NCBI RefSeq assembly: GCF_023611505.1
Contig: NZ_CP097843.1
Coordinates: 1,240,001 to 1,304,000, forward strand
Direction of reading: 5' to 3'
From: Streptococcus oralis
Lineage (GTDB): Bacteria > Bacillota > Bacilli > Lactobacillales > Streptococcaceae
Length of the DNA: 64,000 bases
The number at the start of each line of letters is the position of its first letter. Within the stretch, counting starts at the first letter, position 1. Shown piece after piece: positions 35,556 to 44,567 of this stretch. A model generated the notes under the pieces. That model ran no database searches. It was not told the origin of the DNA and was given only the letters and a program-made list of their open reading frames with translations. Made by a program: the position numbers and the translations under genes.

Positions 35556-36119
35556 CTACCCCATTTCCTTTAATGTTTTTAAAATCATATCCTTATCCAT
35601 AAAACCTGGTTGCGTTTTGACCAGCTTGCCTTCCTTGTCTATAAAGGCTTGAGTTGGATAAGAACGAACACCATAACTTTCCAAGAGTTTGCCTGATGGA
35701 TCAATTAAAACTGGAAAATTTTTATAATCTAAGCCTTTGTACCAGTTCTTAAAGTCTGCTTCCGCTTGCTCACCCTTGTGGCCAGGAGACACCACTGTCA
35801 AGACCACATAGTCGTCTCCAGCATCCTTAGCGATTTCGTCCGTATCTGGAAGGCTGGCTAGACAGATGGAACACCAAGAAGCCCAGAATTTGAGATAGAC
35901 TTTCTTGCCCTTGTAATCAGATAAGCGATAGGTCTTACCATCTACACCTGTCAGTTCAAAATCAGCGACTGCCTGACCTTTAGTGGCAGTTTGTGAACTG
36001 ACCTGTTCTGTTTTGGTTTGCTCCTTCATAGTAGATTCGCCTGACATGTTTTTAGCCGAACAAGCTGCCAAGCAACAGACTGAGCCTACTCCAAGGAGAC
36101 AAGTTTGCCATTTTTTCAT
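35556..36119 (-). CDS. Thioredoxin-family lipoprotein (Etrx1-like)
   Basis: The 187-residue protein has a lipoprotein signal peptide with lipobox LAAC (C20) and a TlpA-like fold with the redox motif WASWCSICLASLP (C-S-I-C near residue 84). It passes electrons from CcdA to MsrAB outside the membrane. The start was set at the ATG at 36119 with GAGAGGAAG upstream; the longer frame lacks a signal peptide start. It overlaps neither neighbour after this correction but lies 14 bases beyond the ccdA stop. Confidence 0.9.
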   Translation of the reverse strand: MKKWQTCLLGVGSVCCLAACSAKNMSGESTMKEQTKTEQVSSQTATKGQAVADFELTGVDGKTYRLSDYKGKKVYLKFWASWCSICLASLPDTDEIAKDAGDDYVVLTVVSPGHKGEQAEADFKNWYKGLDYKNFPVLIDPSGKLLESYGVRSYPTQAFIDKEGKLVKTQPGFMDKDMILKTLKEMG

Positions 36120-36132
36120 TTCTTCTTCCTCT

Positions 36133-36843
36133 CTATTCAAATAATCTTGTCAAAATGGAAGCATTTCCCAAAAGCACCAAGATTCCCATCACGATAATGA
36201 GGAAACCACCCACTTTTTTGAGGGTTCCGAGGTAAGGATGGAGTTTTCGAAAATGTTTCAAAACATAGCTGGAGGCGAGAGCTAGAACCAAAAATGGTAG
36301 CGCCAAACCCAGCGTGTAAACCAACATGAAACCAGCTCCCTGCCAAGCACCTGAGCCACCTGAAGCCGCTAAGGCCAAAACAGACCCCAGAACCGGCCCT
36401 ACACATGGCGTCCAAGCAAAACTAAAGGTCAACCCCAGTAAAAATGCCTGACTATAGCCCTTACCGCTTTGTCCCTGTCTCTTTAATTGTAGCCTTCTTT
36501 CCTTGTAAAGTCCCTTAAAATGTAAGACTTCCATCTGGTGCAAACCCAAAAGAATGATAACTGCACCTGTCACATACTGAAACCAAGAAGCATACAGCAA
36601 ATTGCCTAAAAAACCAGCTCCATAGCCCAGTAAGATAAAGATAAAAGAAATCCCCGCTATAAATGCCAGAGTTCGCAATAAACTAACAAATGAGATTGAA
36701 ATTTTTCCGCTAGAAGCCTGAGCACCATCTTTGTCATCCAACAAGACCCCTGCATAGACCGGTAACAAGGGTAAGATACAAGGAGAAAAGAAGGAAAGAA
36801 TTCCAGCAAGAAAAACACTGATAAAAAAGAATACATTGTCCAT
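36133..36843 (-). CDS. ccdA: Thiol-disulfide transporter CcdA
   Basis: The 236-residue membrane protein has six hydrophobic helices and the two redox cysteines in FFSPCILPLLPVYAG (C22) and TPCVGPVLGSV (about 146). It moves electrons from cytoplasmic thioredoxin to the extracytoplasmic thioredoxin-like lipoprotein. GGAGGAAGGC precedes the ATG, and an AGCTATAAT promoter lies near 36876-36884. It is the first gene of ccdA-etrx1-msrAB. Confidence 0.93.
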   Translation of the reverse strand: MDNVFFFISVFLAGILSFFSPCILPLLPVYAGVLLDDKDGAQASSGKISISFVSLLRTLAFIAGISFIFILLGYGAGFLGNLLYASWFQYVTGAVIILLGLHQMEVLHFKGLYKERRLQLKRQGQSGKGYSQAFLLGLTFSFAWTPCVGPVLGSVLALAASGGSGAWQGAGFMLVYTLGLALPFLVLALASSYVLKHFRKLHPYLGTLKKVGGFLIIVMGILVLLGNASILTRLFE

Positions 36844-36957
36844 TGCCTTCCTCCATTCTTTGATTTGATAGGACTATTATAGCTCCAAAACTCCAGAAAA
36901 AACAGGGACAATGATAGGGAAAAATAGGAATTTAATCAGTTTATTCAGAAATCTGGC

Positions 36958-36985
36958 ACAAAAAAAGCCAGACAAGGTCTGACTT
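36958..36985 (-). terminator. Terminator after the acetyltransferase
   Basis: GTCAGAC-CTT-GTCTGGC followed by seven U on the minus strand. Confidence 0.85.
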
Positions 36986-37005
36986 TGATAGAAACAGAAA
37001 AGAAA

Positions 37006-37557
37006 TCACCTGTCTTCCCTACTTATCTGGTAATAAATAAGGTCCGAAACGTAGTCTTTTCTCTCCACACCATTGGCAATGGTCTTGAGATAGGACATCC
37101 CCGCCTTTTCCATCACACGACCTGAAGCTGGGTTAAGACTGGCATAACGTGCTCTGACCTTTTGAAAGCCCGCTTGAGTAAAACAGAAGTCTAAGACAGC
37201 TTTCAAGGCTTCCGTCATAATACCACGACCCCAATAGTTTTTTCCTAAAATATATCCAATTTCACAACTTGAATCTTTCTCATTCATCTCAACGATGCTG
37301 ATATCTCCTATCACTTGCTCAGGATTTTCTTTGAGACAAATGGCCCATTTGTAATAGTTGGGATTGGGATAGGATGCAACCCAATTTCGAATCGAGTTTC
37401 GAGTCACCTCGACATCAGGATGAGGATCCCAGGTGACATAGGTCAGATTCTCAGCAGACGAAGCCCAATTTTGAAACATGGCTTCCGCATCACTCTCCAC
37501 AAATCTTCTCAAAATCAAACGATCTGTCTGTAACATTTGCGTACCGATTGCTTCCAT
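37006..37557 (-). CDS. RimJ/RimL-like GNAT acetyltransferase
   Basis: The 183-residue protein has the GNAT fold: TDRLILRRFVESDAE at the start, IGYILGKNYWGRGIMTEAL with the acetyl-CoA loop, and VRARYASLNPASGRVMEKAGM. It is of the type that acetylates protein N-termini or antibiotics and amines; the substrate is unknown. The ATG at 37557 has GAGG seven bases before it. Confidence 0.88.
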   Translation of the reverse strand: MEAIGTQMLQTDRLILRRFVESDAEAMFQNWASSAENLTYVTWDPHPDVEVTRNSIRNWVASYPNPNYYKWAICLKENPEQVIGDISIVEMNEKDSSCEIGYILGKNYWGRGIMTEALKAVLDFCFTQAGFQKVRARYASLNPASGRVMEKAGMSYLKTIANGVERKDYVSDLIYYQISREDR

Positions 37558-37627
37558 AATGTTACCTCGCTTTCTAAGCTTAAGGCTCAAGCTAAAAAGG
37601 TCCCCCGGACTAACTCTCACTTTTTAT

Positions 37628-37711
37628 TTCAAGGTGAGAGGCTAAAAACCTCTACTGGAGGTTCCTCGTTTTCCCGTTTCTAGACTCGGGCTGAAAACCT
37701 CCACTGGAGGT
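37628..37711 (-). terminator. Two tandem hairpins after nadE
   Basis: AAAACCTCC-AGT-GGAGGTTTT right behind the nadE stop, then AACCTCCAGTAGAGGTTTTTAG about 40 bases on. Both are terminator-like on the minus strand and are near copies of each other. Confidence 0.7.
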
Positions 37712-37713
37712 TT

Positions 37714-38538
37714 TCACTCCCAAAAGTCATCAAATACGGTGATGGGTAGGTGGCGTTTATGTTGGCCTTTGTGCCACCAGTTTTCAATAGTCGCTTGGGC
37801 TTCTGGGCTGATTGTTTTGCCTTCTAGGTAATCATCAATTTCATTGTAAGTGACTCCAAGTGCGACTTCGTCTGCAATACCTGGTTTTTCTTCTTCCAAA
37901 TCTGCTGTTGGGATTTTTTCATAAAGGGCTGGGTCTGCACCAAGCTCTTTCAAGAGTTGCTTTCCTTGACGTTTATTGAGGCGGTAAAGGGGGAGAATGT
38001 CTGCACCACCATCACCAAACTTAGTAAAGAAACCTGTGATATTTTCCGCAGCATGATCTGTTCCAATGACCGCTCCGCTATGGGCACCCGCAAGGGCATA
38101 TTGGGCAATCATACGACTACGAGCTTTAATATTGCCCTTGTTAAAGTCTGAAACAGGACTTCCTGTCGCTTCAACTGCAGCTGCCATGGCATCAGCTGAT
38201 TCCTTGATATTCACAACCAAGCTGACATCTGGTTGGATGAAAGCAAGAGCTTTTTGAGCATCTGCTTCATCAGCTTGCACGCCATAGGGCAGGCGGACAG
38301 CGATAAATTGGTAGCTGTCATCTCCTGTCTCTGCTCGCATTTCTTCCATAGCTAATTGCGCCAAGCGCCCTGCTAAGGTTGAGTCCTGACCTCCAGAAAT
38401 CCCTAGTACAAAAGTTTTAAGGAAGGGGTGTTTTTTCAAGTATCTTTTTAAGAAGTCAATGGAACGACGGATTTCTTCCTGAGCGTCAATCACTGGCTTG
38501 ACACCCAGTTGCTGGATAATGGTCTCTTGCAAACTCAT
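37714..38538 (-). CDS. nadE: NH3-dependent NAD synthetase
   Basis: The 274-residue enzyme amidates nicotinic acid adenine dinucleotide to NAD. The ATP pyrophosphatase motif SGGQDS (in [16 protein letters not shown]) and the region [21 protein letters not shown] (in part) are complete, with no N-terminal glutaminase domain. It starts three bases after pncB ends, so the two genes of NAD salvage are an operon. Confidence 0.96.
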   Translation of the reverse strand: MSLQETIIQQLGVKPVIDAQEEIRRSIDFLKRYLKKHPFLKTFVLGISGGQDSTLAGRLAQLAMEEMRAETGDDSYQFIAVRLPYGVQADEADAQKALAFIQPDVSLVVNIKESADAMAAAVEATGSPVSDFNKGNIKARSRMIAQYALAGAHSGAVIGTDHAAENITGFFTKFGDGGADILPLYRLNKRQGKQLLKELGADPALYEKIPTADLEEEKPGIADEVALGVTYNEIDDYLEGKTISPEAQATIENWWHKGQHKRHLPITVFDDFWE

Positions 38539-38540
38539 TC

Positions 38541-39995
38541 TTATTCTCCTTCACCAAGGGCTTCTTTGCGCATCTTGTCAATCAAGTCCATCTTATCTTG
38601 CCAAATATCATGCGCCAAATCTACTGGATAGTGCTGTGGATTGAGTACCCGTTTATACTCATCCCAAAGCTTGTCAAATTCTTTGCGAGCATAGGACTGA
38701 ATCTCGGTCAAACTAGGCAAATCGTAAACCAATTTTCCTTCTTTAAAGATATCCACTAAGAGAGGAACGGCATCAAAATTACGAACGGTCTTCTTGATGT
38801 ATGTATAAGTCGGATGGAACATCTTGATTTCAGTCATACCGCTCACATCCACACCATCATAGGTGATGTAGTCGCCTTCTGACTTGCCTTTTTCACGACT
38901 GGTAATGCGCCACACCTGTTTCTTACCTGGCGTTGATACTTTTTCAGCATTATTAGACAGTTTGATGGTATTGCGCATACGACCATTCTCATCTTCGATA
39001 GCTACAATCTTATAAACTGCCCCAAGAGCTGGCTGATCATAGGCTGTAATCAGCTTGGTTCCCACACCCCAGACATCAATCTTGGCCTTTTGCATCTTGA
39101 GGTTGAGAATAGTATTTTCATCCAAATCATTGGAAGCATAGATCTTAGCCTCTGTGAATCCAGCCTCGTCCAGTTGCTGACGGACTTTCTTGGAAATGTA
39201 GGCAATGTCCCCAGAGTCGATCCGCACACCCATAAAGTTAATCTGATCACCCAGCTCACGCGCCACCTGAATGGCAGCTGGCACACCGATGCGAAGCGTA
39301 TCATAAGTATCTACTAGAAAGACACAGTCACGATGGGTTGATGCATAAGCCTTAAAGGCTTCATAGTCGTTTCCATAAACTTGTACCAAGGCATGGGCAT
39401 GAGTCCCCAAGACAGGAATATCAAAGAGTTTACCAGCACGCACGTTGCTGGTTCCATTGGCGCCACCAATCACGGCTGCGCGTGTTCCCCAGATAGCTGC
39501 ATCCATTTCTTGCGCACGACGTGTCCCAAACTCCATCAAGGGTTCATCTTCAATAACCGAACGAATACGTGCCGCCTTAGTCGCTATCAAGGTTTGAAAG
39601 TTAACGATGTTTAAAAGAGCCGTTTCAACCAATTGACATTGGGCTAGAGGGCCTTCCACCTGAACAATTGGCTCATTAGCAAAAACCAAGTCCCCTTCCT
39701 GGGCAGAACGAACCGTCAACTCCAACTTGAGATTGCGGAGGTAGTCTAAGAACGCACCGTGATAGCCAAGCGACTCCAAGTAGGCAATATCGCTATCTGA
39801 AAAGCGCAAGTCTTTAAGATAGTTCACAATTCTTTCCAAACCAGCAAAAACCGCATAACCGTTGTTAAACGGTTGCTGGCGGAAGTAAACCTCAAAGACC
39901 GCCTTCTTATTGTGAATCCCTTGGTCAAAGTAAACTTGCATCATATTAATCTGGTACAAGTCCGTGTGCAATGTCAAACTATCATCTGGATACAT
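38541..39995 (-). CDS. pncB: Nicotinate phosphoribosyltransferase
   Basis: The 484-residue enzyme joins nicotinate and PRPP to give nicotinate mononucleotide for NAD salvage. Motifs: [15 protein letters not shown] near the start, [13 protein letters not shown] around the active site, [10 protein letters not shown], and GVRIDSGD. I set the start at the ATG at 39995 with AAGGAAG upstream; the 29 upstream codons do not match the family. It precedes nadE by three bases. Confidence 0.95.
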   Translation of the reverse strand: MYPDDSLTLHTDLYQINMMQVYFDQGIHNKKAVFEVYFRQQPFNNGYAVFAGLERIVNYLKDLRFSDSDIAYLESLGYHGAFLDYLRNLKLELTVRSAQEGDLVFANEPIVQVEGPLAQCQLVETALLNIVNFQTLIATKAARIRSVIEDEPLMEFGTRRAQEMDAAIWGTRAAVIGGANGTSNVRAGKLFDIPVLGTHAHALVQVYGNDYEAFKAYASTHRDCVFLVDTYDTLRIGVPAAIQVARELGDQINFMGVRIDSGDIAYISKKVRQQLDEAGFTEAKIYASNDLDENTILNLKMQKAKIDVWGVGTKLITAYDQPALGAVYKIVAIEDENGRMRNTIKLSNNAEKVSTPGKKQVWRITSREKGKSEGDYITYDGVDVSGMTEIKMFHPTYTYIKKTVRNFDAVPLLVDIFKEGKLVYDLPSLTEIQSYARKEFDKLWDEYKRVLNPQHYPVDLAHDIWQDKMDLIDKMRKEALGEGE

Positions 39996-40111
39996 CTGTT
40001 TTCCTTCTTCCTTCTTTATAAAGGTATGAACGTATTCTACCACTTTCACACCATCCGATAAATCAGTACTATTATAACACATTTTACCGAGATTGATAAA
40101 AAGCTAACAAG

Positions 40112-40600
40112 CTATTCTCCATTCTCCAGTTCATCCATATCTTGCTCAAACTTTTTTTGAGCCCATTCGCCATAACTTTTAAGCCCGAGATTGCCAATAA
40201 AAACCCAAGGAAGATAAATCAGATAAGTAAGCACCCAAGCAGATAAGTATTTAACGTTCAAAGGATTGTGCTGATAAATTTCGATATTGAATTGATAATT
40301 TTGCAACATCAAGAGAGTCGTAATAGCGAGAGTCACCAGCAGACACCCTATAATTGTAAAATGAAAACGACTATAGTAGGTCACTCCAAGATGTCGTGCA
40401 CGATTGAAAAAGAAGAAAATTCCTAACAAAAGGGTAATCAGAAGAATATTAGGATTAAAAAGAGCAGGTGCTAATACTGCCACCAAATAACTCAGTAGAA
40501 TGAGCCCAATAAACACATAAAAAGACTCTGTCCCAGCTTTGTTAATCAGTTGTTCTTCCCTTTCGTCTAGTAATTGATAATAAAAAAATCTATTTTTCAT
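40112..40600 (-). CDS. DUF3278-like membrane protein
   Basis: The 162-residue protein has four hydrophobic helices (about residues 28-45, 49-66, 81-98 and 118-138) after a charged start with LLDEREEQLINKAGTESF. It resembles DUF3278 proteins that often accompany small XRE regulators in streptococci. Function is unknown. It overlaps the preceding membrane-protein gene by 11 bases. Confidence 0.65.
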   Translation of the reverse strand: MKNRFFYYQLLDEREEQLINKAGTESFYVFIGLILLSYLVAVLAPALFNPNILLITLLLGIFFFFNRARHLGVTYYSRFHFTIIGCLLVTLAITTLLMLQNYQFNIEIYQHNPLNVKYLSAWVLTYLIYLPWVFIGNLGLKSYGEWAQKKFEQDMDELENGE

Positions 40601-40615
40601 CTTCTTCCTCCCAAA
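40589..40615. repeat. 27-bp repeated gene coupler, copy 1
   Basis: This 27-base sequence is identical to 41052-41078. It contains the end of one gene (WEEEDEK and stop), a GGGAGGAAG ribosome site and the ATG of the next gene. Confidence 0.85.
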
Positions 40616-41063
40616 CTTGCTGATTTCTGCGATTCAAGTATAGAATAACTCGGTCCATAGAATAACTCCCAACGAGATAGATGATAACTGCTAGAACCAC
40701 TTTTAGGGAGTACTTCCAAGTCAATAGACTGACCAGTTCCTCGCGATTGCCTACGATATCAATCAATAAAACCACTATAGAAAATCCCAAAGCAGATAAA
40801 ATTCTTTCTTTTCCAGTATTCTCAACAATATCTCGAATATCAATTCCTACATACATGCGGCGAATAATGGCATACAAACCTACTCCAATCAATAAAAGTA
40901 ATTCTGGTGAATAGGATAGAAGCGTTAAATTAAAAATATAAACTTTGGCAAAAATTTCCAGTGCCAAAAATAGGCACATTCCCAAAAGAATTTCTCCTGA
41001 AATCTTTCCATCCAATTTTTCCGTACGTTCATCTTTGATCACAAGTTTTTTTCTATTTTTCAT
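40590..41063 (-). CDS. DUF6773-like membrane protein
   Basis: The 157-residue protein has four hydrophobic helices after a charged start VIKDERTEKLDGKISGE. It resembles DUF6773 proteins. Its end (VWEEEDEK) equals the end of the regulator encoded upstream (FWEEEDEK), because both junctions carry the same 27-base sequence. Function is unknown; the operon suggests it is controlled by the XRE protein. Confidence 0.6.
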   Translation of the reverse strand: MKNRKKLVIKDERTEKLDGKISGEILLGMCLFLALEIFAKVYIFNLTLLSYSPELLLLIGVGLYAIIRRMYVGIDIRDIVENTGKERILSALGFSIVVLLIDIVGNREELVSLLTWKYSLKVVLAVIIYLVGSYSMDRVILYLNRRNQQVWEEEDEK

Positions 41064-41078
41064 CTTCTTCCTCCCAAA
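41052..41078. repeat. 27-bp repeated gene coupler, copy 2
   Basis: Second identical copy, at the junction of the regulator and the first membrane-protein gene. Confidence 0.85.
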
Positions 41079-41262
41079 ATAGTTGGTCTAATGTTTTTCC
41101 TAAGCATCTGCAAATGGACTGGCAGAGGGAGAGACTAGGATTGTATTTCCCAGCTTCAATCAAGCCTATAGTCTGCCTAGTAACGCCCACAGCTTCTGCC
41201 AAATCCCCTTGTGTTAAATCACGCTCCACCCGAGCTGATTTTAACTTTAAATTTTTAGCCAC
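41053..41262 (-). CDS. Small XRE-family regulator
   Basis: The 69-residue protein is a single helix-turn-helix domain (ARVERDLTQGDLAEAVGVTRQTIGLIEAG, split as ARVERDLTQGDLAEAVG and VTRQTIGLIEAG) with the charged tail WEEEDEK. It resembles the stand-alone YozG/HTH_3 regulators that stand before small membrane proteins. It starts the three-gene unit and overlaps the next gene by 11 bases. Confidence 0.85.
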   Translation of the reverse strand: MAKNLKLKSARVERDLTQGDLAEAVGVTRQTIGLIEAGKYNPSLSLCQSICRCLGKTLDQLFWEEEDEK

Positions 41263-41372
41263 TAGCGTCCTCCTTCACATTCTTAAAAAGTTGCGCTTCT
41301 TTTAAAAACATTATACCATATATCTAACTTAATGCAATATATAAATGTCATTTTGTAAGATTTTATTAACAA

Positions 41373-41403
41373 AAAAACTCTCTACTACAAAAAATAGAGA
41401 GCG
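41373..41403 (-). terminator. Terminator of the HAD gene
   Basis: CTCTCTA-TTTTTTGTAG-TAGAGAG followed by seven U on the minus strand, directly after the HAD stop. Confidence 0.85.
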
Positions 41404-41409
41404 TTGCCT

Positions 41410-42006
41410 TTAAATATAGGATTTCAAAATATCAACGACATCACTTCTTTTCTTGACCTGATGGGCCTTGATGCCCAATTTCTGAGCTGTGTTTGTATTG
41501 TCCTCAATATCGTCTAGAAAGACACAATTTGTAGGATCTAGCTGGTATTTATAGAGAATCTCCTTAAACATTACCAAATCAGGCTTTATAGCTTTTATAT
41601 CACAGGATAAGACAAAGCCATCTAAAAGTTCTTTTAAGGGAGATAGTTGCTCTTCCAGCAAGTCATAAAATACCTTTGAGGTATTGGACAAGACAAAGAT
41701 GCGATGCCCCTTTTTCTTTAGTTCTGACAAGACAGGAGAGACTTCCGTATAAATGTCAATGTAGCTAGGCCAGTTCCAGATAACTTCTTCGACCTTCTTT
41801 TGATAGGTCCTGCCAATCATTGACACAACTTTAAGCACCAACTCTTCTCTCGTCATGGTTCCAAGATCTAATCTTTCCCAAAGCCCCGACTGAAAAATGG
41901 CCTTATCTAAAATCAAATATTCTTCCTTCGTATCCGAAACACCTTGCAAAATCTTATTTTTGTTCCATTCTAATAAAACGTTGCCCATATCTAGTATGAT
42001 ATCCAT
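41410..42006 (-). CDS. HAD-family hydrolase (subfamily IA, YihX-like)
   Basis: The 198-residue protein begins IILDMGNVLLEWN, where the second nucleophile-motif aspartate is replaced by asparagine (DMGN), seen in the YihX/epoxide-hydrolase-like subgroup. SNTSKVF is motif II and CVFLDDIEDNTNTAQKLG motif IV. It is a small-molecule phosphatase of unknown substrate. GGAGG precedes the ATG. Confidence 0.85.
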   Translation of the reverse strand: MDIILDMGNVLLEWNKNKILQGVSDTKEEYLILDKAIFQSGLWERLDLGTMTREELVLKVVSMIGRTYQKKVEEVIWNWPSYIDIYTEVSPVLSELKKKGHRIFVLSNTSKVFYDLLEEQLSPLKELLDGFVLSCDIKAIKPDLVMFKEILYKYQLDPTNCVFLDDIEDNTNTAQKLGIKAHQVKKRSDVVDILKSYI

Positions 42007-42065
42007 TAGCCCACCTCCATAGTGATGTGAAAATTTCCTCTTTGATTTATACTTTCATATTCAGC

Positions 42066-42476
42066 TTACAAATCCTTTTGGTAATAGTATCTTTGTCCTG
42101 TATAGGGATAGTTTTGCAAGGTAAAGACTGCCTTGTAGCCATGGCTTTTATAAAAATCTGGCGCTTGGAACTGGTAAGTATTGACGAAAGCAAAACGACA
42201 GTTTCGATTCTTAGCTTCACTTTCAGCTTGCTCCAATAGTTTTGAACCGATTCCCTGTCCTCGCAATTCCTCTCTCACAAACAAATATTCGATTTCCAGC
42301 CAATTTCCGAAAGTCTCTGCTACTAAGCCTGCCAGGAGATTGCCCTTTTCGTCTTCAACATAAAGGTTCAGGAGCTCGCTTTCAGCCTCTTCTCTTTTGG
42401 AACGATTATAAGAACGAATCAAATTTCCTATTTCTTGCGCTTTCTGGGACGCCTTATTTTCCAATCTAACGTGCAT
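42066..42476 (-). CDS. GNAT acetyltransferase
   Basis: The 136-residue protein has the GNAT core IEYLFVREELRGQGIGSKLLEQAESEA in two blocks (IEYLFVREEL, RGQGIGSKLL) with the acetyl-CoA loop R-G-Q-G-I-G, and the late FYKSHGYKAVFTLQN. The substrate is unknown. It stands alone between the HAD gene and the permease. Confidence 0.88.
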   Translation of the reverse strand: MHVRLENKASQKAQEIGNLIRSYNRSKREEAESELLNLYVEDEKGNLLAGLVAETFGNWLEIEYLFVREELRGQGIGSKLLEQAESEAKNRNCRFAFVNTYQFQAPDFYKSHGYKAVFTLQNYPYTGQRYYYQKDL

Positions 42477-42540
42477 CCAAACCTCCTAATAAACTGCTAC
42501 AGCTTGATTATAATCTTATTTCAATAGACTGTCAAACTAG

Positions 42541-42571
42541 AAAAAAACTCACCAAGCTGAGTTGATGAGTT
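42541..42571 (-). terminator. Terminator of the permease
   Basis: ACTCATCAA-CTCAGC-TTGGTGAGT followed by seven U on the minus strand; one G-U pair. Confidence 0.85.
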
Positions 42572-42577
42572 CATGAG

Positions 42578-43942
42578 TTATTTTCTAAATTTCCACTGGC
42601 TATAAATTCCGAAACCGATAATCCAGATAGCTGAACCAATTGCTCCCATAAAAGTAGATTCTTGTAAAAAGAGGGTTACAAAGACAAAGATAAAGAAGAG
42701 CATGGTTAAAGGATTTAGAAAACGGTAATGGGGCATGAGGTAGCCATCCGCCATGAAGTCTTGTGACTTGCGGTATTTGAGATGAGCCACCATGATCAAG
42801 ATATAAATCGCGATGTAAACACCTGATGAAGACGCCGTAATCAAAGCAAAGGCATCGGAAACACCTGGCAACACATTGATAAAAGCAGCCAGAGCAATTA
42901 AGATTGCTGAAGCAATAATAGCATTTTGTGGAACATTATGGCGAGAGAGAGTATCTGCCTTGATCGCTTTTAGGAAGCGATTGGGTGAATCATGAGCAAT
43001 CTGGTAGAGGTGTCGCCCTGTTGAATAGAGGGTTGAATTAAGAGCAGATGCTGCCGACGTCAAAACAACGAAGTTAATCAGAGCTGCCGCCCACTTGATA
43101 CCTGCCAGCTCAAAGACCGTTACAAATGGTGAATCTGAAGAAGCAAGTTCTCTCCAGGGAATAATAGACATAATGGCTAATAGAGCGCCACCATAGAAGA
43201 AGACAATTCGGAGAGGAATTTCCTTAACAGCTTTGGGCAAAACTTGACGAGGATTCTTCGTTTCAGAGGTTGTCACTCCGATAAATTCAATCATCAGATA
43301 GGCAAAAAATACCATTTGAAAGGCCATGACAAAGTTCATGACTCCATTTGGGAAAAGAGAGAATTGATTGCTGATATTTGCCAGACTTGCAGCACCATAT
43401 GGTGTTTCAAATCCTGTCAAGACCATAAAGACCCCTGTTGCAATCATAGCTAAAATAGCCACAATCTTAACCATAGCAAACCAAAACTCGACTTCTCCAA
43501 AGAGCTTAACCGCAATCAGATTAACCAAGGCCAAAATCGTTAAAAAAACAATCTGAATCAACCAACTAGGCCAAGAAGGAAACCAAAACTGAACATAATG
43601 CGAAATCGCAGTGATTTCTGCCATACCGATAAATACAACAGACAACCAATAAGACCAAACAGAGAAATACCCCCAGCCTTTCCCCAAATGACGGGTGATA
43701 AAGTTGATAAAAGTATGTTGTTCTGGATCCTGATATAGCATCTCCCCAACAGCCCTCATCATCAAAAACATAAAGGCTCCTGTAATCATGTAAATCAGGA
43801 TGATAGAAGGTCCAGTAAGGCTGATAGAACGACCAGCACCTAGGAAAAGTCCTGTTCCGATTGTCCCCGCAATGGCCATCACCTGAACATGGCGATTGGT
43901 TAAACCACGCTCCATTTTATTTTTTTTCTTATTTGAACTCAT
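42578..43942 (-). CDS. Amino acid permease (APC family)
   Basis: The 454-residue protein has 12 hydrophobic helices and the AAT-family start RHVQVMAIAGTIGTGLFLGAG with SISLTGPSIILIY, plus GVTTSETKNPRQVLPKAV. It resembles D-serine/alanine/glycine or general amino acid permeases. The exact substrate is not known. It stands alone, with a terminator behind it. Confidence 0.9.
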   Translation of the reverse strand: MSSNKKKNKMERGLTNRHVQVMAIAGTIGTGLFLGAGRSISLTGPSIILIYMITGAFMFLMMRAVGEMLYQDPEQHTFINFITRHLGKGWGYFSVWSYWLSVVFIGMAEITAISHYVQFWFPSWPSWLIQIVFLTILALVNLIAVKLFGEVEFWFAMVKIVAILAMIATGVFMVLTGFETPYGAASLANISNQFSLFPNGVMNFVMAFQMVFFAYLMIEFIGVTTSETKNPRQVLPKAVKEIPLRIVFFYGGALLAIMSIIPWRELASSDSPFVTVFELAGIKWAAALINFVVLTSAASALNSTLYSTGRHLYQIAHDSPNRFLKAIKADTLSRHNVPQNAIIASAILIALAAFINVLPGVSDAFALITASSSGVYIAIYILIMVAHLKYRKSQDFMADGYLMPHYRFLNPLTMLFFIFVFVTLFLQESTFMGAIGSAIWIIGFGIYSQWKFRK

Positions 43943-43968
43943 ATAGTCTCCTATTTATTCAAAAAATC

Positions 43969-44013
43969 AAAAAGGAGTTGAGCAAGTCAAGACCTCCACT
44001 ACTCCGTTTTCAT
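43969..44013 (-). terminator. Probable terminator of greA
   Basis: GGAGTAG...CAACTCC with a large loop followed by TTTTT on the minus strand, six bases after the greA stop. Confidence 0.6.
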
Positions 44014-44018
44014 TCTAT

Positions 44019-44501
44019 TTAGGCTGTTTTTTCAACCTTTAAAATTTTGACATCGTAACTACCAACAGGTGTCTCAATCGTAACAATATCGCCTGTTTTT
44101 TTGCCGATCAAAGCTTGTCCAATCGGACTTTCATTTGATACCTTCCCAGCGAAAGCATCCGCACCTGCAGAACCGACGATGATGTAAACTTCCTCTTCCT
44201 CTTCACCGATTTCTTGAATGGTTACGGTCTTACCGATAGCTACCTCATCTTGGGCAACTGCATCGCTATTAACAATTTCAGCATAGCGAATTTTGGTTTC
44301 TAGACTTGAAATTTGTCCTTCAACAAAAGCTTGTTCATCCTTAGCTGCTTCGTACTCGCTGTTTTCTGAAAGATCCCCGTACGAACGAGCAATTTTGATA
44401 CGCTCTACTACTTCAGGACGACGAACGAGTTTCAATTCTTCTAATTCTTTTTCTAACTTTTTCTTTTCTTCAAGGGTCATTGGGTAAGTTTTTTCTGCCA
44501 T
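44019..44501 (-). CDS. greA: Transcription elongation factor GreA
   Basis: The 160-residue protein has the N-terminal coiled coil (about residues 1-75) that enters the RNA polymerase secondary channel, with the acidic tip [18 protein letters not shown], and a C-terminal FKBP-like domain ([10 protein letters not shown]...[13 protein letters not shown] type). It stimulates cleavage of backtracked transcripts. It lies downstream of mltG on the same strand, the order found in pneumococcus. Confidence 0.96.
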   Translation of the reverse strand: MAEKTYPMTLEEKKKLEKELEELKLVRRPEVVERIKIARSYGDLSENSEYEAAKDEQAFVEGQISSLETKIRYAEIVNSDAVAQDEVAIGKTVTIQEIGEEEEEVYIIVGSAGADAFAGKVSNESPIGQALIGKKTGDIVTIETPVGSYDVKILKVEKTA

Positions 44502-44535
44502 TTTTTCAACTTTCTTTTCTATTACTTTTTTAAAA

Positions 44536-44567
44536 CAAAATTATGTGGAAAACCACATAATTTTAGT
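44536..44567 (-). terminator. Hairpin at the end of mltG
   Basis: AAAATTATGTGG-TTTT-CCACATAATTTT overlaps the mltG stop and is followed by a U-rich stretch on the minus strand. It probably separates mltG from greA. Confidence 0.7.
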
